Of a stretch of DNA of 64,000 nt, positions 48,241-59,862 are shown piece by piece. The notes under the pieces were generated by a model that was given only the letters and a program-made list of their open reading frames with translations, made no database searches and was not told the origin of the DNA. The position numbers were made by a program, and so were the translations under genes. This DNA comes from Opisthocomus hoazin. Its lineage: Eukaryota > Chordata > Aves > Opisthocomiformes > Opisthocomidae. The stretch is from NCBI RefSeq assembly GCF_030867145.1, contig NC_134428.1, positions 24,283,537 to 24,347,536 on the forward strand, given 5' to 3'. Every line of letters begins with the position of its first letter. Positions within the stretch are counted from its first letter, which is position 1.

Positions 48241-48800
48241 CTAATCACTTTCTCGCCGCTTTTCAGAGGTCCCTCCCTCAGGCCCGGGCGTACAAACGCC
48301 ATCTTCCTTCCCCCACAAAAGGCGGCCGGGCCGGCCCGGGGCCGCGTTCCCGCCACCGCCCTCACGGCTCCGCGCGGGGGGGGGGCGGGCCCCGCGCATG
48401 CTCGCTGCCGGCTCCGACATGGCGGCGCCCAGCCCGGCGCTGAGGTGGAGGCGAGCGGCGGCGGGCGGCGGGGCCCCGGAGGTCCCGGAGCGGGTTGCGG
48501 CGGGCAGCGGGGCCGTGCCGCCGCCGGGCACCTTTTGGCTGACCCGCATCGTGCTGCTGCGATCTATAGCCCTGCTTTACTGTGAGTCTCCGGGGGCTGC
48601 TCTTTCTCTCTCCGGGGAGCCGGGGGGGCTGCGTCCTGCGCCCTCGGCAGCGGGTTTCGGTTGGCGGGCGGGGGGCTGCGGCCCAGCCCCCGGGCCCGGG
48701 GCCCATCCCGCGGCCGTGGCATGGAGGGGCCCTGCCTGCTGCTGCATTTTGGGTGCTGGGGACGCGGGTTTGGGTGCGCGGCGCTGGAGGGGACGACCGG
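48100..48800 (+). promoter_or_regulatory. LMF1: LMF1 CpG-rich promoter with YY1- and NRF1-type motifs
   Basis: A G+C- and CpG-dense block around the first exon without an evident TATA box. GCCATCTT (48298-48305) and CCGACATGGCGGC (about 48414-48426) are YY1-type sites on opposite strands. GCGCATGC (about 48394-48401) is an NRF1-type half-site overlapping the first ATG. This looks like a housekeeping, TATA-less promoter, and YY1 sites of this type tend to lie just downstream of the start site. The transcription start is inferred to lie at about 48250-48390. Confidence 0.6.
48398..48581 (+). CDS. LMF1: LMF1 exon 1 (coding part)
   Basis: 184 nt, residues 1-61 plus one base. The N-terminal 40 residues are Ala/Gly/Arg/Pro-rich and probably cytosolic and disordered. 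The conserved part starts at GTFWLTR. The donor is TTTACT then GTGAGT (GT at 48582). A second in-frame ATG at 48419 sits in a YY1-like CCGACATGGCGGC and could be the real initiator. The first ATG is preferred because the human protein also has exactly seven residues before MAAP. Confidence 0.92.
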
Positions 48801-51800
48801 GGTGGATGGAGAGGGGCTTCTCGCAAGGGTGTGTGGTGATGGCACAAGGCGGAACGGCTCTAAACTAAAAGAGGGCAGGTTTAGGTTAGATATTAGGAAG
48901 AAATTCTTGACCATGAGAGTGGTGAAACACTGGCACAGGTTGCCCAAAGAAGCTGTGGCTGCTCCCTCCCTGGCAGTGTTCAAGGCCAGGTTGGACGGGG
49001 CTCTGAGCACCCTGGTCTGGTGGGAGATGTCCCTGCTGATGGCAGGGGGGTTGGAACTGGATGACCTTTAAGGTCCTTTCCAACCCAAACCATTCTGTGG
49101 TTCTAAGAGCGTCGTGTTTGCAGGCTTTGCTGCTGGGATGGGGAGCCTGCGGCTGGGATGGTGCTGGGGCTCCCGTGGTGGTGGAGCTGGGAGGATAGTT
49201 TTAGCGTGGAGAAGAGAAGGCTGAGAGGGGACCTTACAAATGCTTATAAATATCTGCAGGGTGGGGGTCAGGAGGATGGGGCCAGACTCTGTTCAGTGGT
49301 GCCCAGTGACAGGACAAGGGGCAACGGGCACAAACTGAAGCAGAGGAAGTTCCAGCTGAACCCGAGGAAGAACTTCTTCCCTCTGAGGGTGACGGAGCCC
49401 TGGCCCAGGCTGCCCAGGGAGGCTGTGGAGTCTCCTTCTCTGGAGATATTCCAGCCCCGCCTGGCCGCAGTGCTGTGCAGCCTGCTCTGGGTGACCCTGC
49501 TTGGGCAGGGGGTTGGGCTGGGTGACCCACAGAGGTCCCTGCCAACCCTGACCATGCTGTGATTCTGTGTGAGAGTTCGCTCCCACCATGAGGCCCCGTC
49601 CACAGCGTTGGCGGGAGCTCGTAGTCATAGAATCGTAGAATCACAGAATCATTAAGGTTGGAAAAGACCTCTAAGATCATCAGGTCTAACCATCTTGATC
49701 TCTAAGATTGTCAAGTCCTTTTTCTTTGAGATAGATGTTGCGAGCTAACTGTGCGAGAGAGAAACTCCTCGTCTTAAGCAGAAGCGGGTCTGTAGCATCT
49801 TGCGTAGGACTGGAGAAACACAGCATCTTCAGCTGCCAGTGCTGCCCGTCGGGACCTACAGCTGACGTGACCTTAAAGCGGTCGGTGGTGAAATCAGTTT
49901 CCAGCCTTGGCTGTGCTCGTTTTGGCGAGGAACGCTTAGAGCCGTGCTCGGAGCCCACTAGTACACCGCTTAAAAAATATTCGCAGTGAAACCTAAACTG
50001 ACATGTAACATGCTATGTTACAAATTCTAAACTTGCCCCAGATTTGTCCACAAAATCGTTAGGATTTGTAGGCTGCCAGCCTGCTTAGATTATTTTGCAT
50101 CAAAACCATGCAGAAGTTGTAGTTTTGTATGGTTTTGACACGTGCTCTGTTTCGAGTTTGGTTTCGGCTCTCGGTGAAACGCAGGGTTATGACTCTTTCA
50201 GTCAAAATGAAAGCGATTCCGATATTCCCCCGTGTGTAAATCCAGACTGCTGAGTTCCCCGGAGCTCAGTTTGCAGTTTCCTTATGAAAACCTGATTAGC
50301 GTTCTCCGCTGTGCGTTCGGTGGAGGCCGCTGCTTTCCGAGCGCGGGTTTGGGGTTGTAAATATGCGACGTCTGGGACCAAATGCTGCCCTGCAGAGTGG
50401 TGAAGTTTGATGGGCAGGGGTCGGTGGGGAGGTGGGAAGGGAGAGGCGGTGGCTGGAGGGGTGGGAGCGGGTGAGGGGGTGATGAGGCAGAGGAGGGCGA
50501 AGAGCGAGTCGAACGTGCGGGACGTTCTGTGAGTGGGAGAGCTGATTCGGGACAGCGAGAGCAGGGGGAGGTGAGGAGCGAGTACCCGATTTGGGGTCAG
50601 CTGAGGGTTGGCATGGAAATGATTGAAACCTACAGGCTGCAGGGAGCGTGAGCATCTGTAAGGTGGAGGATGAAGCTGAGATGGCTGGCTGGTGAGTAAA
50701 AACAGGATGCTGGAAAACGGGGAGGGGAATGGGAGTCAGCATTTTTCCGAATGGGAGAGGGGAATGGGAACACCTGGGAGTGGTGGAAGCGGGGAGGAGA
50801 CCCCAAAATGCTTCTGCAGCCCAGAGTGAGGAAACCTTTTCGAGAGAGGTGGCCTCAGGGGAAGGGGTTTGGGTACCAGAGGTGGAAGGAGCAGGGTAGG
50901 AGGATGGTTCTGTCTGTTGTAATGGGAGAGGTGCAGGAGAGGAGAAGTTGAGATGCTCGTTATGCAACTTCAGCTTGATTGCGATCAGGTAACAGCGATT
51001 TCTGCTGTTTGTTTTGGTTGAGTAACAGGCAGGGGAGCCAAAGTCAGAAACCCTGGGCCAGATTTGAGCCAGGTTGAAGTTTGACTTGGGCCGTCGCTTG
51101 CAGTGATGCTGGGGCTCCAGCTCTGATCCCAGCACAGGGCAGACGCTGCCCAGCCCGCAACCGAAGCGCTCCTGGGGTGGAAACTAATCGGTGTGTCAGA
51201 GATGGAGAGATTGCGAAGGGGCAGATTCCTCTGTCAAAGGCTGCAAAACAGTGGTACAGCTGTTGGGGCGGGATGCTCTCGAGGGAAGGTGGGTTGCCTT
51301 TTGATCTCTGCTGAGAGCCTGGGTTTAGGAACAGCAGAAAACAATTTAAAGCCTCTATGCCAAGCCCTTCTTCCAGGCTCTTTTCTGGAGATGGAACCGT
51401 TTACTCCGACAGATTTTTTCTTTTTCTTTTTTTTTTCCCCCCCAGACGTGGCGATTCTGCACACGCCGAGTCTCAGACTTGCCGAGGAAACGGTTGATGC
51501 CGTTGTGACAGTTTGACATTCCACAGTCGTGGGATGTTTTTCCCCCTTCTTTGATTTCACCCTTTTAAACATAACCCTTTCATTCCTGCTGTGTTAAGCA
51601 GCAAATCCTTTGGGGGCACCTTGTGCTAAAGTATCGGGGAAAGTGGTCACCTGCTGATGATTGCAGCTCCTGCCTGTTGGTGCAGCTGTGTGAGCTGAAA
51701 GCTTGTTCTCTCTCCTGGGTGGAGAGGGAGGAGTGGGAGAGTGAAGGACACAGTGGGTGGGATGGGGAGAAACACGATTTGGCATGTACAGCGATGCTGA

Positions 51801-54800
51801 GGTGAGGGGCAGAATTGCCGAGCGTGGTTTGGGGGCCTGTCGCCTCCCTCCTAGCCCTCACTCCACCCTTGAGAGGCTGTTGTATTGCCTGATGCAAGCT
51901 GGGGAGATGCTTTCTCTTTGGATCTTCTCCTGTGGAAGGAGGACAGGCAGAGCAAGGCAGGCACGAAGTGTCCTGCTGTGTGCCCTCCCTTCTCCCCCCT
52001 CCTTTGCTTACAACAGCTTGCCCCTTTTTTTTTTTTTTGAAGGGGGTTTCCAGAAGCAGCCGGAGCCTGGGAAGTCCCTGGCAAGGCGGCTGTTGTCGGA
52101 GAGGCAGGGTAGAGATGGGAAGGTGCGAAAGGAGCTGATGGCTCGTGGAGGCCAGAGACCAAAACCACCTGCTGCTCGCAGGCGTGGGAAGGAAGGGGAA
52201 AATGGATCCATGCTGAAAGCGCTCGGAGAGTTTTGCTCTTTGCAGCAGGGCTGTGCCGGCAGGGTCTTCCCAGCTGAGCTCTAAGGTAAACGAATGTGCA
52301 ATTCTGTTTTTAATAGCAGCCTGCACTGTTCACTTGTGGATTAGGTGATGCTTGAATTCTCGTAACTGCCAGCCCTCGGAGACATTTTCAGGTCTGGGAC
52401 CTTTTTCTCCACTTCAAGTGATGGGCAGACCAAGTTGTAAAACCCTTCCGGAGGAGGAAGGTGTGAAGGAACACAGGACCCGGCCCTGAACACTGAGGAA
52501 GAGAACAGTTGTGGGGGTCTTACCCTGTGCTCTGCTGCCCAGACCCCTCTCTCATTGGGGTTTCTGTAGAGGCATCGTTGTGTAGTTCTGCTGTGCCGGT
52601 TGAAGAGACTTGTTCCACAGATTCCCACCCGTTGAACCTGCCTGTCACTGGCGAATTGCAGTCTCTAATGCGGTAATTCATGGGACGGGGAGGCCTGGGG
52701 AAATTACCTTTTGAGATTGGAAGGTTTTCCATCCTCGTCTTGCTCTGTGTGTTTGTTCTTTGTGGCAGGAATTGACATCTTGTAAATACAGAGAGTCTTT
52801 GAGGTCTTGTTGGAAGTTCTGTTCCAGGTAAATAGCCGGTCCCAAAGCTCTTGACAACAAATGTTCGTTATTTGCTCCCTTCACTCTCCTAAATCATTGT
52901 TAAGTGACCTTTTTGGATGATTACTATCATCAGACTCCATATGTAGAGGTTTAAGTAATTAGATACCACCCTTCCCAATTTCAGCCAGGCTCTGTGGAGT
53001 GCTTTGAAATAAAAGCTATTATTTAAATACAGTTTATTGAAATAAAAGCTATTATTTATATCTAGTTTATCTTCCTTCTCCTTATGTGTTGTTTAGTAGT
53101 AGTAGTTTCTTTCCCCAGATACAGAGCTATGGGAGGTTCATGCTACTTCCTCCTAATCTGAAATCTAAAGCCTTCTCAGGGGGGTTTGGCTTCCTGTAGG
53201 TTCCTGGCTCTCCCCGGTGTCCTTCCTCCTCTCTCTTTCTCACTGCCGTCTCCCCTGCTTTCCCCCTGCTCTTCCCCCAGTTACATTAAAAAGCTCCCAG
53301 TAGCTTTCAGCTTGCCTAGTCAGGATTATAGTACAGCTTCGAATGCTTTTTCACCCCTGAAAGGTTTTATTTCAGCGCTCAGTGGTGGTTACCAAGTCTG
53401 CACAGCAAAGGCAGTGCGTTAGGCTGTCCTCTTAGCAAGCTGCGTGCCCCTCGTTTAACTCCGCGTGAAGGAGCTGCGTAAGCGACACAGACGTGCATTT
53501 GGTCCTGAACAAAGCACTTTTGCTGTGGGAAGATAAATTCATAGCCAGCAGTGATAGTTTAAGGGAAATGCTAACAAGAACTGAGCAGGAGAGGAGCTGT
53601 GTCCCAGTCTGCTGCTTGCCCAGAGCTGGTCTGGGGCAGGGGGATCTTCTCAGGGCATCCTCCAGCTCCAGGCTGTGGTTTTGAGCAGTCTGGGTGTTAT
53701 GGAGAAGCTTTTTAGCAGTGCCACAGCCCAGCCTTTTCTATTTGCTCTCACGTTATTTCAGACAAAGAGGCAATGGGGAGATAAGCGCTTAGAAAGCCTC
53801 CAAAGCAACCACCCCAAAGTGGCGATAAAACAGAAAAGGATTAAGAACAGGCTACTTTGTTGTGTGTTTGTGTGTGGCTGTAGGGCTGCACGATGAAAAG
53901 GGGGTGCTCGGTTTCACCCTGGCTCTTTGCTCAGTGCTACCATGTTGTTGCTTCTGTGTTGCAAAACTTTGCAGGGGAATTTATCAATTGAAAACTTACT
54001 TGATTCATTTCTCTGATAATAATGAAAAGACCGTGCGTGTTTTGCCCCTGCTTCTTTTCAGTAGTACAACCTCAGCCTGCCAGCATCCAGCACAGGGCCT
54101 TTTTTGAATGCCTTGTTGGGTCAAAGGTGCAGTTGATATATGGCTCCAGGCAGATTTTTTGTGTGTGTGCAAGGCGTAGTTTGGTTTTCATGCAAAGCTC
54201 TGAGCTCTTGGTTCATTTCTTCTTGTGGTTTGGGCTTTAAGTAAAAGTTAAGACTTCTTTTAATGGGGGGAGAGAGAAAGCCATATGACCGGAAAGTTTT
54301 GGATTTCACATCTTTAAATCTTTACAGAGCATGAAGAATGGGATTCTCTCATTCTCCTACCATGACAGGCTGAGCCTGGACCGGGGGAAAGGAACTGAGG
54401 TGACAGGGCACTGTGGATAGACCAAATCGTTTCAGATGGGCCACTCTTGTGTTGCATGCCTGGGTCGTGTTTATTGGTAGCATGTGGGTTTGAACAAGGG
54501 ACGCGTTCAGTCCGGGGTGGGGAGAGGAGGCTGGGAGGGGAGGGAGAAGGTGGAGGGGGGGAGTTAATGGAAAAGTACAGTAAAGCACCTTCCGAGGTGA
54601 GAATAAGTAGTGAAGGGCTATTAGGAGTTGATGACAATTTACATGTATTACTTATGTAAAGATCAGCTCGCAGCAGGTAGAGGAGCGTGCTCCCATGTGA
54701 GCTGTCAAAGGCTCGGGAGGGAGCATGGGAGTCGCTGAGGCTGGTTTTTTTTTTCAATCTGCAATGGAGCGTGTATGCAGAAGAATGGCAAAGTGCTTCA

Positions 54801-57800
54801 GGTGGAACAGAGGAGACTGGCCTGGGCTGAAACCACCCAAATCCGGGTGAAAAGTCTGGGCAGTGAGCAGCCACAGGGGTGATGGGCAAGGTGATGGGGT
54901 TTTATGTTGGGCTTGGAGACTTGGAGGTGTGCAGAGCTGTGCTGGGAGTCTGCGGGGGATATCCCTGAATTAGGAGCCCGGCCGTGGCATCACTTCGTTC
55001 CTGTCTGATGCCGGAAAGGACAGCTATGGGAAAACATCAGCTTCTGTCTCCTGGTCAGCAAAGTGCATCCTGAACTCGGAAAAAGCGTCCTTCTCAGTTA
55101 TGCCCTTGTTTTGTGAGGTGATACCAGCAAGTGAGAGTCATTCTGAGGGGTTTGGCCTGCTAAAGGGGCTGGAAGGAGTGGGTGACTCTGGGTCAGGCCC
55201 CACGTTATCCCGCTCCATCCTGGGGGAATCCAGTGTGGACTCCTCAGTGCAGTATGTGCCCAGGCTGGAGGTAGCTCGGGTGCTGGTGGAGGCAAGCTGC
55301 CTGGCAGGTAGGAATACAGGAGTTTGTGCCGTTCTTGAGGAGAAAATAAACCCTGATCTGACTGGAGACACTGATGATGTGTTGCCCAGAGTTTGCAAAT
55401 CCAGGAGTCAGGTTTGCTGAGGAGGAAAGCAGCTTCTCCTGAGTGAGATGCAGAATCTTGCAGCGCTGTTGATGCTGGAGCGGCTGCCTGCTTGCCGGTT
55501 AACAGCGGTGCTTGGCAGCTCATCATTCCAGCATCCCTTTGGGTAAGACCCTTCTCTCTTTGCTGCCGGAGATGAGAACGACCCAGGGCTGGCATGAACC
55601 TTGCAGACCGCCACGAGCACAGCTTCGCAGAGCGTTTGGGTGCAGTGCCATTGCTCAGGTAGCCTCAGTGCCTTGGACCCCATGGCATGGCTGAAAGCAG
55701 CGTGCTGCGTAGGTGGGTCCCCCCACCATCGGCTGACTTACTAACTGGTGAGTTCTGGTTCACATAACAGAACTGCTCTGCCACCCTCTTGCCAGGAAGA
55801 AGCTACAGGACAAAGAAGAGAAGCGATTAACCTTACCCTGTTCCCTGGCAGTGCTGCGAGCATGCCAGCCGGTGCCCGAGGTGGAAGCAAACTTGTTTGA
55901 CCATGTTTACTTGGAGGGAGTGGGAAGATGAAGAGTGGAAAATCCCCAAATACGAGGCCAAAGGGAGAGAGGTTTCAGAACAGGGGTTAAGGAAGAGGAA
56001 GAAAAGCACAGGCTTTGGGGGCAAAGGGACTTTTTCCTCGCTCTGACTAAACCAAGATCAAGGGGAGGTTCCTGGAGAAGGGAGCAGGGTCTGTGCTACA
56101 GTCAGTTTAGGGATACAGTTTCTCAAAAGGGGTTTGGGGAGAGGAAGGAATGACAAGGTGACAAATAACTTCCCCTTTTTCCCTCTGGATCTGTGCATCT
56201 CCTGTGTTGCTGAAATCCTTTGCAGAATCTGTCTTGTGTCTGGTAGGATGGGAACCACTGCCTGCACGGTGAAGCCTCTTGAAGGCTTAGCTGGTGCCTT
56301 GGGACAGTAGGTCTGGACGATTTGGTGGTGAGGTTTGAGCGGCATGTGCTGCCTTAGGGATGTGCCCTTCAAAGGTGCTCCAAAAGATGCTGGAGATGCA
56401 TGGTACGAGGCAGTGGCTCAGCTTGGGGAGTGTCCAGGAGAGGGAGCTGGATCTGGGATGGAGTGGCAAGTGACAGAATCACAGAATGGTGGAAGTTGGA
56501 AAGGACCTCTGTGGGTCACCCAGCCCAACCCCCTGCCCAAGCAGGGTCACCCAGAGCAGCCTGCACAGCACCGCGGCCAGGCGGGTCTGGAATATCTCCA
56601 GAGAAGGAGACTCCACAACCTCCCTGGGCAGCCTGGGCCAGGGCTCCGTCACCCTCAGAGGCAAGAAGTTCTTCCTTGGGTTCAGCTGGAGCTTCCTCTG
56701 CTCCAGTTTGTGCCCGTTGCCCCTTGTCCTGTCGCTGGGCACCACATCCGGGGAACGCTGCATGTGTCAGAGCGATGAACACCGCTTGGCGGACGTGGGC
56801 CCCGATGGCTTGCGAGGGTGGTGGGTCGCAACGTGGATGGGGTTTGGGTTCAATGAGTTCTTCATCGAATTAGGGTGGTGGCCGATGGGATTTGGTTGTG
56901 AAATGGTAACATGTGAAATATGAAGTGCAGCGTCTTGTGAGAAATCGATGCTCTGGGGGAAAACCACTTTGGAGCCCAAGCTGGGCAGGCTTTCGATGTG
57001 CTGGTCGTGCCAGCCTATAATGCAGTCTTTGCTGCTTTCAGACTTAAAAAGGCTGTACAGTATTTTGTGCGTACAATGTGTACTTTTCTGCAATTGCTAT
57101 AGTTTGTTTTTCCTAATTTACCCTTTCCTTGTTTGTCTTGCATACTGTGCAGGGGTCTAATTTAGATTTTTTTTTTTTAGGAAAAAAACCTGCTTAGCAG
57201 TTATGGGTTGGGGCAGCAATTTCTGTAGCATTTAGAGGTGAATTTGATTAGCACTTTTGGAAAACTGTGCAGCAATTTGCAGTGCTAATCAAGGGAAATC
57301 AAGCCGTGGAGTTTTAAGCCGGAGTTGGTCTTTATTTCTTTTTATTTTAAAAACCAGAAATGAAGATATTAAGTTGGCTGAGGCTCGGAAGCATTGTATT
57401 TCTGCCAGTTTCGTGTGTTGGGCTTTCTGATTACGCAGTTGTGCCGAGCAGAGTGTTGGTAGAAAAACATGAATGCTCTAAAGTATAAACCACTTAATTT
57501 GCGGTCCAAAGCTGATTCTTTAGTGCTGCGATCATTTTTTTTCTCTTGTCCCTCCTTGTCCATAATTGAGTAAAATATTCTGCATGTCTTTTATTAGTTT
57601 GTAAAATCCTTCACTGTGTATAAAAGCTGGATGGGAAGAGATCCAACCAATCAAACTCCCAACTTTATTGTGTTAGCGCTGTGATTCAGGATCTGGTGAA
57701 ATCAATGGGAACCCTCCCAGTGACCTCAGATATGCGTTGGATTGCGACTTTCAGTGGTTTTTCAAATGAGGACAAAATAGATGCCGTGTGCACAGAGACG

Positions 57801-59862
57801 GAGTAAGTGCTAAGTGGATTAACTGAAATCCACTGGAGACCTTTGTGCTTGCCTGGGGGGCACGGGACATTTATTTTCATTCCCTGGGGCTGCAGACTTT
57901 TGATTGTGGAACTTCAAAGCAATGGGAATTTGGGCCTGAACTCGGGGTATGGTTTCACATAGACTTTCCGCCAGCGTTCCCAGTGAGAGGCACCAACCAG
58001 ATGAACACCAGAATTCTTGTTTGCAGAATGACAGTATTCAGATAAGGAAAGAAACAGATTTGATCATTAACTAAGGAGAATTGGGGGGGAAACAAATCGG
58101 CCTTTTGCAAGACCTCTGGTATTGCTGCATGTGACGTGGCTGGTGTTTGGATAATGTTTGAAAGATGGGCGAGTTAGCTGCTGGGAGCAAAATGTATGGA
58201 GCCTAATCAGGAAATGTTGGCCTTCATCATTTTTTTTCTGAGAAATGGAGATTGCTGCAGTTACGAACTGCAAATTGGTAACTGGAGGAGATTCCTAAAA
58301 TATGAGATAATCCCTAGAAGCTGACCAACTTTCTCTGTAGAACATCAAATTCTAGGTCTATAATCTGTAATTAAATTGCTTATGTGCTGTTAAAAAAAGC
58401 ATCTGGCTGTTCTAAGATTGTGCAGTGCAAGAGCGTAGGCACTATAAACGAGAGAGCTGTAGTGACATGTAAAAAGTAGCAATTTAGAGGACGAGAAAAT
58501 ATTAAGACTTTATATTTCCAACCTACCAGGATGTGAGAGGATCCAGGTCAGCCCGTAGCACAACTACCATCTTTTGCAGTTGCGATGAATAACCATGAGC
58601 CATTGTGCTGCCAAAAGAATTAAGGTGTCCTTTGAAAGCCTCGTTAATGGGGCGTATGGGTTCAAGCTCTCTCATTAACAATATTTTGAAATATTAAGCT
58701 TTTTCAATATAAGGAAATAATTCCAGTACTTGATGGATGCGGAGACAGCGTTATGTAAAAATGGAGATACGTTGTTCTCTCAAGTGAAGGCGTAACTTTG
58801 CAGGCACGATCTGCTGTCAGGCTGCTGTGGGTTATGTGCACTTTACATTGTAAATCACCATCAGCAACAAAACCCGTGCTGGAGCAGGTGTCTGTTGACA
58901 CTGCAGAGTGTTCTGTGGCACTGGAATCGGAGGGATCAGCAAGCACGGCTGCATCTGTGCTGCTGCAGCGCCGAGCAGAGCCGCGTGTGCTCCGCGGGCT
59001 GCTGCGGCTGCGCTCCCCGGGATCTGTGCGGGAGCCGAGGGCTTCTCGGCGTCTCCTTTCCAAATGCTTTCTGTAGAAAGGAAATTCCGTCTGAAAGTCT
59101 TGAAATTAATGCATTGCTTTCTCTCAGTGTGATTAAGCGTTGCTCCTCATCTGCATGAGGTGATGGATAGCGTATGTGGCTAACCTAGGGTCACGCAGAG
59201 TCTGACCAAGCAGGGCTGAGCCTCCTCTTTCTGCACTGGGTCAGCTCCCTCGTACTGGGAGCTTCTCCCAGAAGAGTTTGCCTGAAGCAAGTGGCACGTC
59301 CCTTATGGCTGCTGTTGAGAAGATTATCTCAGAACAGACTCTGTCGTTTCCTGGTGTGAAGGCAGAGATGGTGTTTAGAGAATTCCTTTGCCTTCTGCGT
59401 CGCGGTTAATAGAAAGGACTGAGATGAGGATGTATGAATAAATTCCTTCTCAAGGCATGACTATAGTTCTGTAACTCTGGACTCAAAGTATGTACTTCAG
59501 CTTGGATTATGTCTAATACTGTTTTTTTTCCACTCTCCTTGGTTTCCTCTAGTTGTGGCCTTCCTGGTGGCGTATCATCAAAACAAGCAGCTAATAGGAG
59601 AGAAGGGGCTGCTCCCTTGTAAACTGTACTTGCAGAATGTCAAGAAGTATTTCAAAGGGAAGGTAAACATGGATGCTCTGAGCTATGCACCAACAATCAT
59701 CTGGTTTCTGGACTGGTCAGACATGGACCGCACCTTGGACTACCTCTCCCTCTTTGGCCTGGCAACTTCAACCTTCGTGTTGATAACTGGATGTGCGAAC
59801 ATGGTCCTCATGGCTGTCCTGTGGGTGCTCTACCTCTCGTTGGTCAATGTTGGACAGATCTG
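48398..59862 (+). CDS. LMF1: LMF1, lipase maturation factor 1, 5' part (exons 1-2 of a longer gene)
   Basis: Multi-pass ER membrane protein which, from family knowledge, is needed for folding and assembly of lipoprotein lipase, hepatic lipase and endothelial lipase. Joining 48398-48581 and 59553-59862 gives 164 codons plus two bases. The N-terminus MLAAGSDMAAP lines up with the human start, which also has seven residues before MAAP. Then come GTFWLTRIVLLRSIALLYF with VAFLVAYHQNKQLIG (TM1, interrupted by intron 1), a lumenal/loop part with GLLPC, WFLDWSDMD, and a long hydrophobic stretch about 123-160 containing LITGCANM (further TM segments), ending VNVGQIW. Human LMF1 is about 567 residues, so less than a third is here. 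No match to the next exon (expected to start YSFGWES) was seen before 64000. It lies head-to-head with SOX8 as in human. Confidence 0.95.
48838..49105 (+). mobile_element. Older CR1 (CR1-Y/F-like) copy in LMF1 intron 1
   Basis: Differs from the other CR1 copies: GGGCAGGTTTAGGTTAGATA, AAACACTGGCACAGGTTGCC, TGGAACTGGATGACCTTTAA and TTCCAACCCAAACCATTCTG, with a degenerate one-and-a-half-unit tail. This matches the TTTAAGGTCC-type avian CR1 3' end. Confidence 0.85.
49205..49569 (+). mobile_element. CR1 retrotransposon, 5'-truncated
   Basis: From GTGGAGAAGAGAAGGCTGAG to ATGCTGTGATTCTGTG. GGGCTGGGTGACCC subfamily, the same as 23056-23603, with an open ORF2 C-terminal frame. Confidence 0.94.
49625..49691 (-). 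mobile_element. CR1 3'-end fragment
   Basis: TCATAGAATCGTAGAATCAC followed by ATTAAGGTTGGAAAAGACCT and CTAAGATCATCAGGTCTAAC, the antisense 3' end of another CR1 type (AGGTCTTTTCCAACC). Confidence 0.85.
53005..53070. repeat. 33-bp tandem duplication, AT-rich
   Basis: Units start TGAAATAAAAGCTATTATTT at 53005 and 53038 and differ at only a few bases. Confidence 0.9.
56473..56744 (-). mobile_element. CR1 retrotransposon, 5'-truncated, in LMF1 intron 1
   Basis: 3' end at the left (GACAGAATCACAGAATGGTG), then GGGTCACCCAGCCCAACCCC, cut off at CTGTCGCTGGGCACCAC. GGGCTGGGTGACCC subfamily. Confidence 0.93.
59553..59862 (+). CDS. LMF1: LMF1 exon 2
   Basis: 310 nt, residues 62-164 plus two bases of Trp165. 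The acceptor is TTTCCTCTAG with the polypyrimidine TTTTTTTTCCACTCTCC upstream. The first TT completes Phe62 and VAFLVAYHQN follows. The donor is taken as ATCTG then GTAGGT (GT at 59863). Reading on instead would give an immediate in-frame TAG, and the family continues W-Y after this point, which needs a phase-2 end. Confidence 0.93.

Larger units (their letters stand above)
48582..59552 (+). other. LMF1: LMF1 intron 1
   Basis: 10.97 kb. It contains CR1 pieces at 48838-49105, 49205-49569, 49625-49691 and 56473-56744, and a 33-bp tandem duplication at 53005-53070. Large parts (49700-53000, 53070-56470, 56750-59550) show nothing recognisable beyond A/T or purine-rich runs such as the polyT at about 51420-51436. 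No extra exon was recognised. Confidence 0.85.
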
